Source of the DNA: Anaerolineae bacterium
GTDB taxonomy: Bacteria; Chloroflexota; Anaerolineae; Aggregatilineales; Phototrophicaceae
DNA: 39,088 nt
Assembly: GCA_017303635.1 (NCBI GenBank)
Contig: JAFLCG010000027.1
Coordinates: 1-39,088, forward strand
Reading direction: 5' to 3'
Shown here one piece after another: positions 8,786 to 17,094 of the stretch. A program made the translations under genes and the position numbers. Within the stretch, counting starts at the first letter, position 1, and every line of letters begins with the position of its first letter. The notes beneath the pieces are model-generated. The model saw nothing but the letters and a program-made list of their open reading frames with translations. It ran no database searches and was not told where the DNA came from.

Positions 8786-9870
8786 TCCATCCTGGCAGGT
8801 TGTGGGACCGTCGTACCTGAGGATTCGACCGGACGGATGAACCGCCGTTTAAGCTTCTGCAAATTTGCTTCCCGCAGACTGTCAAAGAAGATCGCCAGAA
8901 AGATAATGAGCGCGCGCACTAAGGGTTGGAGGTACAGATTGACCAGGTTAAATTGCAAGCCTGTTCCGACCATCTGAATGAGCAGTGCGCCGATCACCGT
9001 CCCAAAAACGTTGCCCACTCCGCCGAACAAACTTGTCCCGCCCAGCACGGCAGCGGCGATGGCATCGAATTCGCGGGTCTCGCCGAAGCTGCGGTCAACC
9101 CGTCCACCCAGTTGGGAGGCCAGAATAAACCCGGCCAACCCCGCGCAGAAACCTGAGATGATGTAGACCAGCACCAGCGTGCGATCGGTATTAATCCCTG
9201 CCTTCTTGGCGGCTTCGATATCGTTTCCGACTGCATAAACTTGTCGCCCAAAAGGAGTGCGCGTCAGGATGAACCAGGCTGCCAGGACCACCAATCCAAA
9301 GACGACGATGGGCATGGGAATGAATCCCAGAAGCAGTGTTTGCCCGAAGGCATTCATCCGTTCCGGAAAGTCAATCTGGCGGGATTCGGTCAGCGCGGTA
9401 CCCAGACCACGACCAATGACCAATGTGGCTAGCGTGGTCATAAACGGGATGATCTTCAACCGCACAATGCAGAGCGCATTGAACGCCCCGAACAGCGTTC
9501 CTACAACAATCGATACCAATAGTGCCGGGATGATTTCCAGACCACTCGACCGCATGAGCAATCCAGCGCATACGACCGAGAGATACATGTTGGAACCGAC
9601 CGAGAGATCGATGCCTGCCGTAAGCAGCACGAAGGTCATGCCCACGCCGATGATGCCGGCAAAGACAGCAGCCTGCTTGATGATGTTGAGCATGTTCTCC
9701 GGCAGCCAGAAGCGCGGGAACTCCAGACCGATTCCCTCAATCACCAGGCGTGGTGAGGTTAATCCGAAAAGGACAAAGACCGTGATGAACAGCACAATCG
9801 TGGAATTGTTCAGTAGGAACTGAAACAAGTTGAAGCGTCTTTTGGGCATGGTCAGTCTCGTTTCATCCAC
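8782..9870 (-). CDS. Sugar ABC transporter permease (RbsC family)
   Basis: 362 aa inner-membrane permease of the ribose/xylose/galactose class, with about eight to ten hydrophobic segments and the family signature region VLGGTSLFGGVGNVFGTVIGA near residue 290. The open frame begins with GTG at 9870, overlapping the ATPase gene by 8 bases; an in-frame ATG at 9849 (MPKRRFNLF) is an equally plausible start. It forms the transmembrane channel with the second permease encoded upstream, powered by the MglA/RbsA-type ATPase. The cargo is inferred to be D-apiose because the same transcript continues directly into apiose catabolic genes, with its stop overlapping the RuBisCO-like gene start. Confidence 0.85.
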   Translation of the reverse strand: MDETRLTMPKRRFNLFQFLLNNSTIVLFITVFVLFGLTSPRLVIEGIGLEFPRFWLPENMLNIIKQAAVFAGIIGVGMTFVLLTAGIDLSVGSNMYLSVVCAGLLMRSSGLEIIPALLVSIVVGTLFGAFNALCIVRLKIIPFMTTLATLVIGRGLGTALTESRQIDFPERMNAFGQTLLLGFIPMPIVVFGLVVLAAWFILTRTPFGRQVYAVGNDIEAAKKAGINTDRTLVLVYIISGFCAGLAGFILASQLGGRVDRSFGETREFDAIAAAVLGGTSLFGGVGNVFGTVIGALLIQMVGTGLQFNLVNLYLQPLVRALIIFLAIFFDSLREANLQKLKRRFIRPVESSGTTVPQPARME

Positions 9871-11389
9871 TCACAGGCTGTTCAGGATTATGCTCACGGA
9901 ATGCAGCACTGAGGATACGTTCCCGGTTGAAGGCAGCGCGGTCGAATTCCCCGACCACCTCACCCTGGCTCATCACCAGAATTCGGTCACACATCCCGGT
10001 TAGTTCTTCGAGTTCGGAGGAGATAATCAGGACACCGCTGCCGTTCGCAGCCAGTTGGTCGATGATGCTGTAGATTTCGTATTTTGCCCCGACATCAATA
10101 CCTCTTGTCGGTTCATCCATGATGAAGATTGATGGGCGGGAAAGCAGCCATTTGGCAATGACTACCTTTTGCTGATTGCCACCACTCAGGGCCTTTACGG
10201 GTTGCTGCCGGATGTCACCACTCTTCAGTTGAAGAATAGTGGCTGTTTCCTGTGCGGCCTCGTGCATTTGCTGCTGATCTACCATCTGAATCAGATTGCT
10301 GGCGAATTCCGGCAGAGAAACGAGACTGATGTTGTTCGCGATGTCGATACTCATCAACAAGCCTTCTTCGCGCCGGTTTTCGGTTACGAAGGCAATCTTG
10401 CTGCGGATACTCGCACGGGGGGAGGGCTTATGGAGTGGTTCGCCTTCGACCAGGATGCTGCCGCTATCAAACGGGTCCATGCCGAAGATCATCCGTGCCA
10501 GCTCCGTCCGGCCAGAACCCATTAGGCCGAATAAGCCAAGTACCTCTCCCGCCTTGAGTTGAAAGGAGATATTCTCGACAATCCCGGCAGTGCGGACTCC
10601 TCTGACTTCCAGTAGGGATTTATTGGTTGGGGCTGATGTACGGGGTGGATATAACTGCTCAATGCTGCGACCCACCATCAGCGAAATCATGCGGCTGATA
10701 GGGAAGTTATCCGCTGCTTCCAGGGCGACCAGCTCCCCATCCCGCATCACGGCAATCCGATCCGCAAGTTTGCGAACATCGCCCAAAATATGGGAGATGT
10801 AGATGATGCCTTTGCCTTGTGCTGTGAGCTGATCCATGATGGTGAATAGGCGCTCAGTCTCGCGCGCTGTCAGCGATGTAGTGGGCTCATCGAAGATAAT
10901 CAGGGCAGCATCCTGATGCAGCGCTCGTGCTATTTCCACCAACTGGCGTTCACCGGGAGAGATGCGATCCAGCGGGGTCTCTGGCGCAATATCCAGCCCG
11001 ACAGCGTTTAATAGCTCACGAGTCTGTTGTTTGATCTTTGCCCGATTAAAGGTGCCGGGAAACCCGCCTCGGGGAAAGTCACTGATGAAAATGTTCTCGG
11101 CAATGGTCAAATTGGTGAACAGGTTCAATTCCTGATGAATGAACGCAATTCCCGACTGCTGAGCATCGGCTGGAGTGCGTGGATGGTACGGATTTCCCTT
11201 CAGCAGCAATCGCCCACTGTCCGGATGAACTACACCCCCGACCAAATTCATCAGGGTAGATTTTCCAGCACCATTTTGGCCGATCAAACCCAGTGTTTCA
11301 CCGGCATTTACATGCAGGCTCACGCCTTTAACGGCAGCTACGCCAAAGAATGCTTTGGTTAGGTCATGGAGTTCCAGCAAGGGGGTCAT
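9863..11389 (-). CDS. Sugar ABC transporter ATPase (RbsA/MglA family, two fused domains)
   Basis: 508 aa with two tandem ATPase domains, as usual for this family. The first half has Walker A GQNGAGKST (about residues 38-46), signature ISPGERQLVEIARAL and Walker B LIIFDEPT. The second half has the family's degenerate Walker A region GLFGLMGSGRTELARM, then signature LSGGNQQKVVIAKWL and Walker B IFIMDEPTRGID. It energises sugar import across the cytoplasmic membrane. The ATG at 11389 overlaps the upstream permease stop as ATGA. Length and motifs fit a complete, active protein. Confidence 0.9.
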   Translation of the reverse strand: MTPLLELHDLTKAFFGVAAVKGVSLHVNAGETLGLIGQNGAGKSTLMNLVGGVVHPDSGRLLLKGNPYHPRTPADAQQSGIAFIHQELNLFTNLTIAENIFISDFPRGGFPGTFNRAKIKQQTRELLNAVGLDIAPETPLDRISPGERQLVEIARALHQDAALIIFDEPTTSLTARETERLFTIMDQLTAQGKGIIYISHILGDVRKLADRIAVMRDGELVALEAADNFPISRMISLMVGRSIEQLYPPRTSAPTNKSLLEVRGVRTAGIVENISFQLKAGEVLGLFGLMGSGRTELARMIFGMDPFDSGSILVEGEPLHKPSPRASIRSKIAFVTENRREEGLLMSIDIANNISLVSLPEFASNLIQMVDQQQMHEAAQETATILQLKSGDIRQQPVKALSGGNQQKVVIAKWLLSRPSIFIMDEPTRGIDVGAKYEIYSIIDQLAANGSGVLIISSELEELTGMCDRILVMSQGEVVGEFDRAAFNRERILSAAFREHNPEQPVSG

Positions 11390-12567
11390 GCGCGCTGCTC
11401 CCGGTTCATCAGGCGTGTGCGGGTCACATCAACCAGCGCTGCCAAGAGAATAAAGCCACCTTTCACTGCATCAATCACAAAGGGATCGAGCCGCATGGCA
11501 TTGAGGATATTCAAGAGGAGGACAAAGAAGGCGACCCCAAAAAAAGTGCCGCGCACCGAGCCTTTCCCGCCAAAGAGGCTGGTGCCGCCAATCACGGCAG
11601 CACCGATGATGTCCAATAACAGGTTCCCGCCACCCAGAGATGGCTGCCCGATGGCGAGTCTGGCTGAGTAGAGGATGGAGGCTACCGCTGCGCAAAAACC
11701 GCTGAACATATACACACGGATGATGACGCTCTGGCTGGGCAAACCGGAAATATCGCTGGTGACCCGGTTGGTGCCGATGGAAAACATCTGTCGCCCGAAT
11801 ACGGTTTTCGAGAGCAGAAACTGCGCTAAGATTGCCAACCCGACAGCGATAACGAACGGATAAGTGATGAACTGAAGAATGTCCCGTCGGGCAATGTCCG
11901 GGGTCAATTTTGGCCCTAGGTAGACCGAGACAATATCGCCTTTGCCCAGTTCAATAAAGGCTTCAGGCAAACCGGAGATGTTGCGTGACTGCGTCAGCCA
12001 CAGGGCGAATCCTGCGAAGAAGGTAGAAGTGACCAACGTGACCATGAAGGGGGCCATTTTGAAGCGTGTGATAGCATACCCATTCAAAAAACCAATGGAG
12101 GTTCCCACGATCAGCATGACCAGCACGCCGACAGGTACCGCCAATGCGCTTCCTGCCAGCAACCCGCCTTCCGGTCGCATCAAGGTTCCCCATAGAGGGC
12201 TTTTGTCAAAGAAGGCCGGGTCGAGGTTTTGGGCCATCACAATCGCCCCAACTACGCTCGTAAACCCCATTGTTGCGCCTAGGGAAAGATCAATACCACC
12301 CAGAATGAGCACGAAGGTCTGTCCGATGGCAACGGCCAGTAGTGGCCACATATTTTGTAATTGATTGGCGATATTGCCCGGCGTCCCCAACGTAGGAAAG
12401 AAAACTGCGGCTGACATAAATAATATGAGAGTCAAATAAAGGACAAAGTAATCCGAAAGAAGGAGTTTTCGGATCATTTGTGTAGCGGTCGAACTACTCG
12501 CGCTATGTGACTTTTTCCGGCGTGTCAGGCTTTGCAACTGGCTGAGACGATCATTCACAGTGGACAC
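11386..12567 (-). CDS. Sugar ABC transporter permease (RbsC family)
   Basis: 393 aa from GTG 12567, chosen because a GAAGGG Shine-Dalgarno lies six bases upstream. The longer ATG at 12633 falls inside a strong hairpin and has no ribosome site. The protein has a cytoplasmic N-terminal tail of about 50 residues (basic and serine-rich, 'RRKKSHSASSS') before the first membrane segment LLLSDYFVLYLTLILF, then about nine further hydrophobic segments, with the family motif IGGTSLFGGKGSVRGTFFG near residue 345. It pairs with the second permease to form the channel of a carbohydrate importer, here probably for D-apiose. The N-terminal tail is longer than in many relatives. Confidence 0.85.
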   Translation of the reverse strand: MSTVNDRLSQLQSLTRRKKSHSASSSTATQMIRKLLLSDYFVLYLTLILFMSAAVFFPTLGTPGNIANQLQNMWPLLAVAIGQTFVLILGGIDLSLGATMGFTSVVGAIVMAQNLDPAFFDKSPLWGTLMRPEGGLLAGSALAVPVGVLVMLIVGTSIGFLNGYAITRFKMAPFMVTLVTSTFFAGFALWLTQSRNISGLPEAFIELGKGDIVSVYLGPKLTPDIARRDILQFITYPFVIAVGLAILAQFLLSKTVFGRQMFSIGTNRVTSDISGLPSQSVIIRVYMFSGFCAAVASILYSARLAIGQPSLGGGNLLLDIIGAAVIGGTSLFGGKGSVRGTFFGVAFFVLLLNILNAMRLDPFVIDAVKGGFILLAALVDVTRTRLMNREQRA

Positions 12568-12606
12568 AGTGCACCCTTCAATAGTTAGTCGCTGCGTGGT
12601 TGACCA

Positions 12607-12636
12607 GGGGTGGGTCAGGTTGCCCTGATCCACCCC
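12607..12636 (-). other. Intercistronic hairpin with GNRA tetraloop after the binding-protein gene
   Basis: In the minus-strand transcript, arms 12636-12624 and 12619-12607 form a 13-position stem with a single A-C mismatch, capped by a GCAA loop (GNRA class). It starts 10 bases after the stop of the sugar-binding protein gene and lies before the permease gene. No U-tract follows, so it is not a simple terminator. Such structures commonly stabilise the binding-protein message and let less transcript reach the permease genes. Confidence 0.7.
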
Positions 12637-12646
12637 GAGTTTTGGC

Positions 12647-13675
12647 CTACTGGTCCAGGAAGCCCTCGTCCAGCAGGACGCAGCCCCACATATCGCTGCG
12701 GTCGAACTGAATGTTGGCGGCGCTTAGAGCGAAGCCTGGGTCCAGCAAGACTTCATTCGGCTGAGTCTCGCCGTTCGCAATGGCCTCCAGCAGCCGGTCC
12801 ATCGTCAACTCGGCTTCCAGGAACAAGTCCTGAACGCCAGTAGCATCTACAAAACCCTGATCGATCAACTGGCATGCAGTTGCATCACCATCCAAACCAC
12901 CCATGATGACGTGATTGGCATCACCACGCGGCACCCACTTTCCACGCGGTTCCAGGACCGAGCGGATGGTGGGGAACAGGAAGTCCGACGACGTGAAGAT
13001 GAAGTCCACGTTGGGGTTAGCAGTGATCGCCGCTTCCAGGTTTGCCAGCGCGGTTGCTGCATCCCATTCGGTCGCAACTTCGATGGGCTCCGCAAAGAGA
13101 CCAGGATACTTTTCGCTGTAGCGGGTGATGACGTTGAAGAAACCTTCTCGACGGCCAATGGCATTTGTATCCTGCAAGGCACCGACCAGGATCAAGGGTT
13201 GGACGGTATTGCCGGTGACCGCCCACTTGACCAGGGCCTGCTGTGCCATAAATTCGACTGCCTGCTCGGTAGCGCTCACGTTGTCCGCAACCACGGTGAT
13301 ACCACGGGAACGGTCGTTCGGCGGGCGATTGAAGACGGCGATCGGCACATCAGAAGCCTGGGCTTCGTTGATGATGGTTACGGCGCTGTCACCATCCTGG
13401 GGGATAATGATGATGCCGTCCACGCCCTGGGCGATGCACTCGCGCACTTGCTCAAGCTGACGATTGGGATCTTCGTTCGCATTGTATTCGAGAACTTCAA
13501 TACCCTGACCACGCAGGGTTTCGGTGATCGCCTTATGACCGGCTACCCAGAATTCCGTTTCCAGATCCTGGAAGCCGAAGCAAATAGTGATATCGCTCTG
13601 GGCGCGTACAGTGCTCACCAGACCGAGAGCCAGGGCAGTAATCAATACCAGACTAATGATCGCGAAACGACGCAT
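12647..13675 (-). CDS. Sugar ABC transporter substrate-binding protein (RbsB-like)
   Basis: 342 aa from ATG 13675 (MRRFAIISLVL), chosen because AGAGAGG lies nine bases upstream; ATGs at 13684 and 13699 leave no room for that ribosome site. A signal peptide of about 26 residues ends in STVRAQ. The mature part is a type I periplasmic-binding fold: ITICFGFQDLETEFWVAGHKA, then VDGIIIIPQDGDSAVTIINEA and a hinge region typical of RbsB-like sugar binders. No lipobox cysteine is present, so anchoring to the envelope is not explained. As first gene of the transporter-catabolic operon it should bind the pathway sugar, inferred to be D-apiose. Confidence 0.85.
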   Translation of the reverse strand: MRRFAIISLVLITALALGLVSTVRAQSDITICFGFQDLETEFWVAGHKAITETLRGQGIEVLEYNANEDPNRQLEQVRECIAQGVDGIIIIPQDGDSAVTIINEAQASDVPIAVFNRPPNDRSRGITVVADNVSATEQAVEFMAQQALVKWAVTGNTVQPLILVGALQDTNAIGRREGFFNVITRYSEKYPGLFAEPIEVATEWDAATALANLEAAITANPNVDFIFTSSDFLFPTIRSVLEPRGKWVPRGDANHVIMGGLDGDATACQLIDQGFVDATGVQDLFLEAELTMDRLLEAIANGETQPNEVLLDPGFALSAANIQFDRSDMWGCVLLDEGFLDQ

Positions 13676-13805
13676 TTTGTTCATCCTCTCTTGTAGCATT
13701 CTGTTTTGAAGAGCACATTACATATGATTTATTGATTGGTTCCACGGCATCTCCTTCTTCTTCTTGTTCACTGTTCAGCACCAGCCCTCGCTGGTCGCTC
13801 AGAAA

Positions 13806-13818
13806 CCGGCATTGCCGG
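13806..13818. promoter_or_regulatory. Short palindrome upstream of the apiose operon
   Basis: A 13-bp perfect inverted repeat, CCGGCA-T-TGCCGG, lies 16 bases from the GntR-type operator and about 130 bases upstream of the binding-protein start. The one-base spacer makes it a better protein-binding site than an RNA hairpin. A second regulator, for example a catabolite-control protein, is possible; nothing in the sequence identifies it. Confidence 0.3.
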
Positions 13819-13834
13819 GGATCTGCAATTGCAT

Positions 13835-13846
13835 ATTGTATACAAT
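13835..13846. promoter_or_regulatory. Candidate GntR/FCD operator of the apiose operon
   Basis: Perfect 12-bp palindrome ATTGTATACAAT in the gap between the regulator gene and the operon. An 11-of-12 copy, ATTGTATACAGT, lies upstream of the regulator itself at 14604-14615. The TGTATACA core is the kind of site bound by FadR-subfamily GntR dimers. On the minus strand TACAAT within it could serve as a -10 element, so binding would block transcription; no good -35 was seen at the matching distance. Confidence 0.6.
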
Positions 13847-13887
13847 TTGGTGCTGCAATAATCGACGACGACATATTCTAAGGTCAA

Positions 13888-14559
13888 TTACGTATCCAGG
13901 CCCAGGCAGCACTCTCTTGCAACACGCTCATTAATGCGTTTATTCACTGCACGCAGGCTGTCCAAATCTCGTTGGTGATAGGCATCAACGATGGCTTGAT
14001 GGTCTCGGATTGCCAGATACTCATCATAGTCGGGTATGGCTTCAGCGCGGACGTAGAGCAGTGCCGCGATCTGCGCCACTAACTCTGCCCAACTGCGAGA
14101 AAGGAGAGGATGTTCGCTTTTCTTGATAAGGAAGTGATGAAATGACATGTCCGTACTGCGGACATTCTTGAAATCGCCTTTTTCAATAAACTTCTGCTGA
14201 CGTTCGATAGTATTTTCCAGATGTGCAAGGTCATCCGCGTTCAGACGATCAATAACCAATTCACCAGCGAAGTTTTCCAGAGCCGTTCGCATGGAGAATA
14301 TGGCTTCAACATCTTCTTGGGTGAATACACGCACAAAACAGCCACGATTGCGCGAGGCTACCAGGAGGCCTTCACGTTCAAGGAGGATGAGGGCTTCACG
14401 CACTGGAGTCCGGCTGACACCCAGTTGTTCTGTCAGACTCTGCTCAACAATATGGTCATTGGGCTTCAGGCGGCCTTCAATAATTGCCGTCCGAATCTGC
14501 TCCACGACCTGCTCTCGCAGACTAACTGATCGTATTTGAGAAAAAGAGTTTGCAGCCAA
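13888..14559 (-). CDS. GntR-family regulator, FadR/FCD subfamily
   Basis: 223 aa. Residues about 10-80 form the winged helix (LREQVVEQIRTAIIEGRLKP then LGVSRTPVREALILLEREGL, the classical GntR motif), and about 90-215 an all-helical FCD ligand-binding domain with D and H residues (FHHFLIKKSEH, RDHQAIVDA) that usually bind a metal and a small acid. The start is TTG at 14559: in-frame TAA lies two codons upstream and no ATG exists before residue 90. With the weak ribosome site this suggests low-level expression. It is co-directional with the apiose operon and flanked by matching palindromes, so it is the likely local repressor, with an apionate-like acid as a plausible inducer. Confidence 0.85.
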   Translation of the reverse strand: MAANSFSQIRSVSLREQVVEQIRTAIIEGRLKPNDHIVEQSLTEQLGVSRTPVREALILLEREGLLVASRNRGCFVRVFTQEDVEAIFSMRTALENFAGELVIDRLNADDLAHLENTIERQQKFIEKGDFKNVRSTDMSFHHFLIKKSEHPLLSRSWAELVAQIAALLYVRAEAIPDYDEYLAIRDHQAIVDAYHQRDLDSLRAVNKRINERVARECCLGLDT

Positions 14560-14603
14560 CAGTTAACTCAAATCTATAAACAAAATCTACTTGACACAAT
14601 CAG

Positions 14604-14633
14604 ATTGTATACAGTGGGCAATATACTGTCAAG
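14604..14633 (-). promoter_or_regulatory. gntR promoter with overlapping operator
   Basis: On the minus strand TTGACA (14632-14627), a 17-bp spacer and TACAAT (14609-14604) make a near-consensus sigma-70-type promoter that would start transcription about 35-40 bases before the TTG start of the regulator. The -10 lies inside the palindrome ATTGTATACAGT (14604-14615), which matches 11 of 12 positions of the site upstream of the apiose operon, so autorepression is likely. CTTGACA at 14590-14596 is an inverted copy of the -35 block at 14627-14633. Confidence 0.65.
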
Positions 14634-14636
14634 AGA

Positions 14637-14782
14637 AGTGTCTAAAGTTGAGCAGGCAGGAAGTCAATGAGGTGTGTATGATTCTTTTGGTTCAACTCCT
14701 CGAGGAGCTGAACCAAAAGAATCATACAGTGTGGGCATGTGTTCATTTCTCTACTATATCTAACTGCTTCTCTTTAGACACT
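14637..14782. mobile_element. MITE-like element with terminal repeats and internal palindrome
   Basis: A 146-bp segment bounded by an 11-bp inverted repeat AGTGTCTAAAG / CTTTAGACACT (14637-14647 and 14772-14782), with partial similarity continuing inward to AGCAG. Inside, 14675-14701 and 14702-14728 are 27-bp arms abutting with no spacer and one mismatch. There is no coding frame. The arrangement fits a small non-autonomous transposable element; no clear target duplication is visible. It sits between the regulator promoter and the next plus-strand gene, so it is not placed as a terminator. Confidence 0.55.
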
Positions 14783-14952
14783 CCCCCAAACGGCAGATCA
14801 GTTGTGCTTGTTATGCCTATTGAGTACAATCCGGATAGATAGAAATCTTAATAGCTATCCCAAGAGCTTTTTATTTGTAATCGACTATGCAGCGAGTGCA
14901 ATCTATAGCACACGCATTACATTCCATTGCTTATATCGCCGAACGCATCATC

Positions 14953-15405
14953 ATGGACACTTCCACCATCATCGAGCATCAAGTCCTTATCAATGCCCCT
15001 GTCGCCATCGTCTGGGATGTGCTGACCAGACTCGATGATTACCCTTCGTGGAATCGCTATGCTCTTCAGGCGCACGGTCAGCTCGTCGTCGGTGGCGAAG
15101 TCGAAATTGTGGTGCGTTTAGGCAACAGCCTACAGCGTGTTAATAACCGCGTACTAGAAGTGAGTCCGCAGAGTCGTTTATGTTGGGTATCGCTCAACTG
15201 GTATCAATTTCTCGTGCGTGGAACGCGCTGTCGGGTACTTGAACCGCTGCCAGAGGGCACGACGCGCTTCCGCGAAACTGAAATCATGCAAGGTAGCCTT
15301 GCCCGTCTCGTCGTCAGGTTGATGCGCCCCCAACTTGCGACGGGACTGCAAACCGAATGCATGTCGATCAAAGATGAATCAGAACGTATCGCTCGTTCGT
15401 CATGA
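14953..15405 (+). CDS. SRPBCC (START/polyketide-cyclase-like) domain protein
   Basis: 150 aa from ATG 14953 (MDTSTIIEHQVLINAPVAIVWDVL); an earlier in-frame ATG at 14887 adds 22 residues with no domain match. The pattern 'INAPVAIVWDVLTRLDDYPSWNRYA', a middle beta strand block (VGGEVEIVVRLGN) and 'GTTRFRETEIMQGSL' is the single-domain SRPBCC fold, which encloses a hydrophobic ligand pocket. No enzymatic residues can be assigned. The 43-base gap to the aldonolactone oxidase gene and shared direction suggest a two-gene unit. No clear Shine-Dalgarno precedes the chosen ATG, so the start is uncertain. Confidence 0.8.
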   Translation: MDTSTIIEHQVLINAPVAIVWDVLTRLDDYPSWNRYALQAHGQLVVGGEVEIVVRLGNSLQRVNNRVLEVSPQSRLCWVSLNWYQFLVRGTRCRVLEPLPEGTTRFRETEIMQGSLARLVVRLMRPQLATGLQTECMSIKDESERIARSS

Positions 15406-15448
15406 AACACGTTTAGAGAAACTCAGATTGCGTTGAGGAGCGCATGGT

Positions 15449-16885
15449 TTGAACATCATTCCCCAAGTACAACCTCCTGTCTCCGCCCCAAGCGCCCCGT
15501 CGATTCAGCATGATCGGCGCCGTGTATGGAAGAACTGGGCGCAAACCGTGCAATGTACCCCGGAATACACTTTTTTCGCCCGTACCGCTGACGACCTGAG
15601 CAAGGTTGTTCACTTTGCCCGCGAAACGGGCTCCCATCTCCGTGCAGTGGCGACTGGCCATTCATGGTCAGCGATTGCGGCGACAGATGAAATCCTGGTG
15701 GACATCACCGCTTTGAACCGTGTGACACTTGATCTGAACGATCCGACTGCTCCGCGTGTAACGATGGAATGTGGCGCGACAGTACAGGAAGTCAACCATG
15801 TGCTGGAAGCGGCGGGCTACGCGCTTCCTTGCAATGTGGTGCTTGAAAGTGTGCGCTTCGGTGGTTTGATTGCGACCGGCAGTCATGGGTCAGGTTGGAA
15901 CAATCATACCCTCTCAGATCTCGTGCATGCCATTGAGATCATCGACGCATCCGGGACGTTGCGCCGCTTTGAAACGGGCATCGACAGCGAAGAGGTGATG
16001 AACGCTGCCCGCTTGCACTTAGGCATGTTCGGCTTGATCTACCGTATGACGCTCAATGTGCAGCCGACATGGAATGTTCATGCCAAAGATCAGCGCATCC
16101 CCATTCAAGCCGCGCTGGATCACATGCCCGAATGGGTACAGCAGAACGATAACCTTGACTTGTTCTGGTGGCCTCTCTCCAGTCAGTTCTGGGTCAAATC
16201 ATGGACGCGCACTGACGCACCAATCACCGCTCGTCCGCGCCACTCAAAAGCAGAGCGTGTCCGCTCTCATATCGAAATGCTCGCCTATCAGCAAATACTT
16301 GAATTACAGCGCAACGTGCCGCGCAGCACGCCGCTACTTAGCCCAGTAACCTTCGCTTTTTCGCCCTCAAACCGTGACCAAGTGCTGCCGATTGTTGAAG
16401 CAATTCACTATCGACGGGGTATTGAAATCACACGTATGGGCTGCATAGAAGTCGCCTTCAAAGTTGATCCAGACTTCACCAATGTACGCGAAGCGATAGC
16501 GATGTGCTTTAACATCACTAATCGGTATGCTGCCAAACGGGAATATCCGATGAACGTGACACTCAACGTGCGCTTTATCCATAACAGCACCGCGTGGCTG
16601 TCACCCGCTTATGGGGAAGGGCATACTTGCTATATTGAAGTGTTAAGCCGCGCTAAGGATGCTGAATGGCAGCGTTATTCCGGTGAACTTGGGCGCGAGT
16701 GGCTATCTTTACGCGGTGGGATGATTCACTGGGCAAAAGAATACGCGCACATCCCCGGCATTGTCGAGCACATCAAACAGAATATGGGTGCAAATATTGA
16801 GCGTTTTAACCGCATCAAGACACAACTTGGCGTTGATCCCGATCACATGTTCATCAATAAGGTATTGAAGCCGATCTTCACGTAA
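15449..16885 (+). CDS. FAD-dependent aldonolactone oxidase (D-arabinono-1,4-lactone oxidase family)
   Basis: 478 aa starting at TTG 15449, with GAGGAG eight bases upstream; an ATG at 15444 in another frame stops after two codons. The FAD-binding PCMH domain covers about residues 20-200 (AVATGHSWSAIAATDE, then GGLIATGSHGSGWNNHT). The C-terminal ALO domain ends with the family HWAK signature in GMIHWAKEYAHIP (about 430). Enzymes of this family oxidise the C1-C2 of aldono-1,4-lactones such as gulono- or arabinonolactone using O2 or another acceptor. No histidine for covalent flavin was assigned with confidence. Context with an SRPBCC protein does not define the substrate; a link to the nearby sugar-lactone pathway is possible but unproven. 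Confidence 0.85.
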   Translation: MNIIPQVQPPVSAPSAPSIQHDRRRVWKNWAQTVQCTPEYTFFARTADDLSKVVHFARETGSHLRAVATGHSWSAIAATDEILVDITALNRVTLDLNDPTAPRVTMECGATVQEVNHVLEAAGYALPCNVVLESVRFGGLIATGSHGSGWNNHTLSDLVHAIEIIDASGTLRRFETGIDSEEVMNAARLHLGMFGLIYRMTLNVQPTWNVHAKDQRIPIQAALDHMPEWVQQNDNLDLFWWPLSSQFWVKSWTRTDAPITARPRHSKAERVRSHIEMLAYQQILELQRNVPRSTPLLSPVTFAFSPSNRDQVLPIVEAIHYRRGIEITRMGCIEVAFKVDPDFTNVREAIAMCFNITNRYAAKREYPMNVTLNVRFIHNSTAWLSPAYGEGHTCYIEVLSRAKDAEWQRYSGELGREWLSLRGGMIHWAKEYAHIPGIVEHIKQNMGANIERFNRIKTQLGVDPDHMFINKVLKPIFT

Positions 16886-17028
16886 GCAGGCAGAGTCGCG
16901 TAGCGGTTGGTCCATCTCGCAAGATGCGCTTCTGCCACCTTCCATAGAGTCTACTTATGAAGTATCACACGAGCGGGCTGGCACCATCCGCTATGGCAGA
17001 CCCAGACGAGGAATCATCGGGTAAGAGG

Positions 17029-17061
17029 AAAAAACACCGGCCCACCTTAGGTAGGCCGGTG
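17029..17061 (-). terminator. Intrinsic terminator of the orphan exported-protein gene
   Basis: Arms CACCGGCC (17035-17042) and GGCCGGTG (17054-17061) pair perfectly, with a further ACC/GGT pairing inside and a TTA loop. Read on the minus strand the stem is followed directly by six T residues (17034-17029). It lies 33 bases after the stop of the minus-strand gene at 17095-17694. Confidence 0.88.
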
Positions 17062-17094
17062 ACTCGTACATAACCTGGCTTGGATTATCGAGGG

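Noticed and set aside
14591..14619. TTGACA as a plus-strand promoter
   Set aside because: No -10 hexamer at 16-18 bases; the minus-strand reading gives a near-consensus pair instead.
14675..14728. Palindrome as a bidirectional terminator
   Set aside because: It lies between divergent start regions rather than after genes, has no U-tract, and is bounded by terminal inverted repeats.
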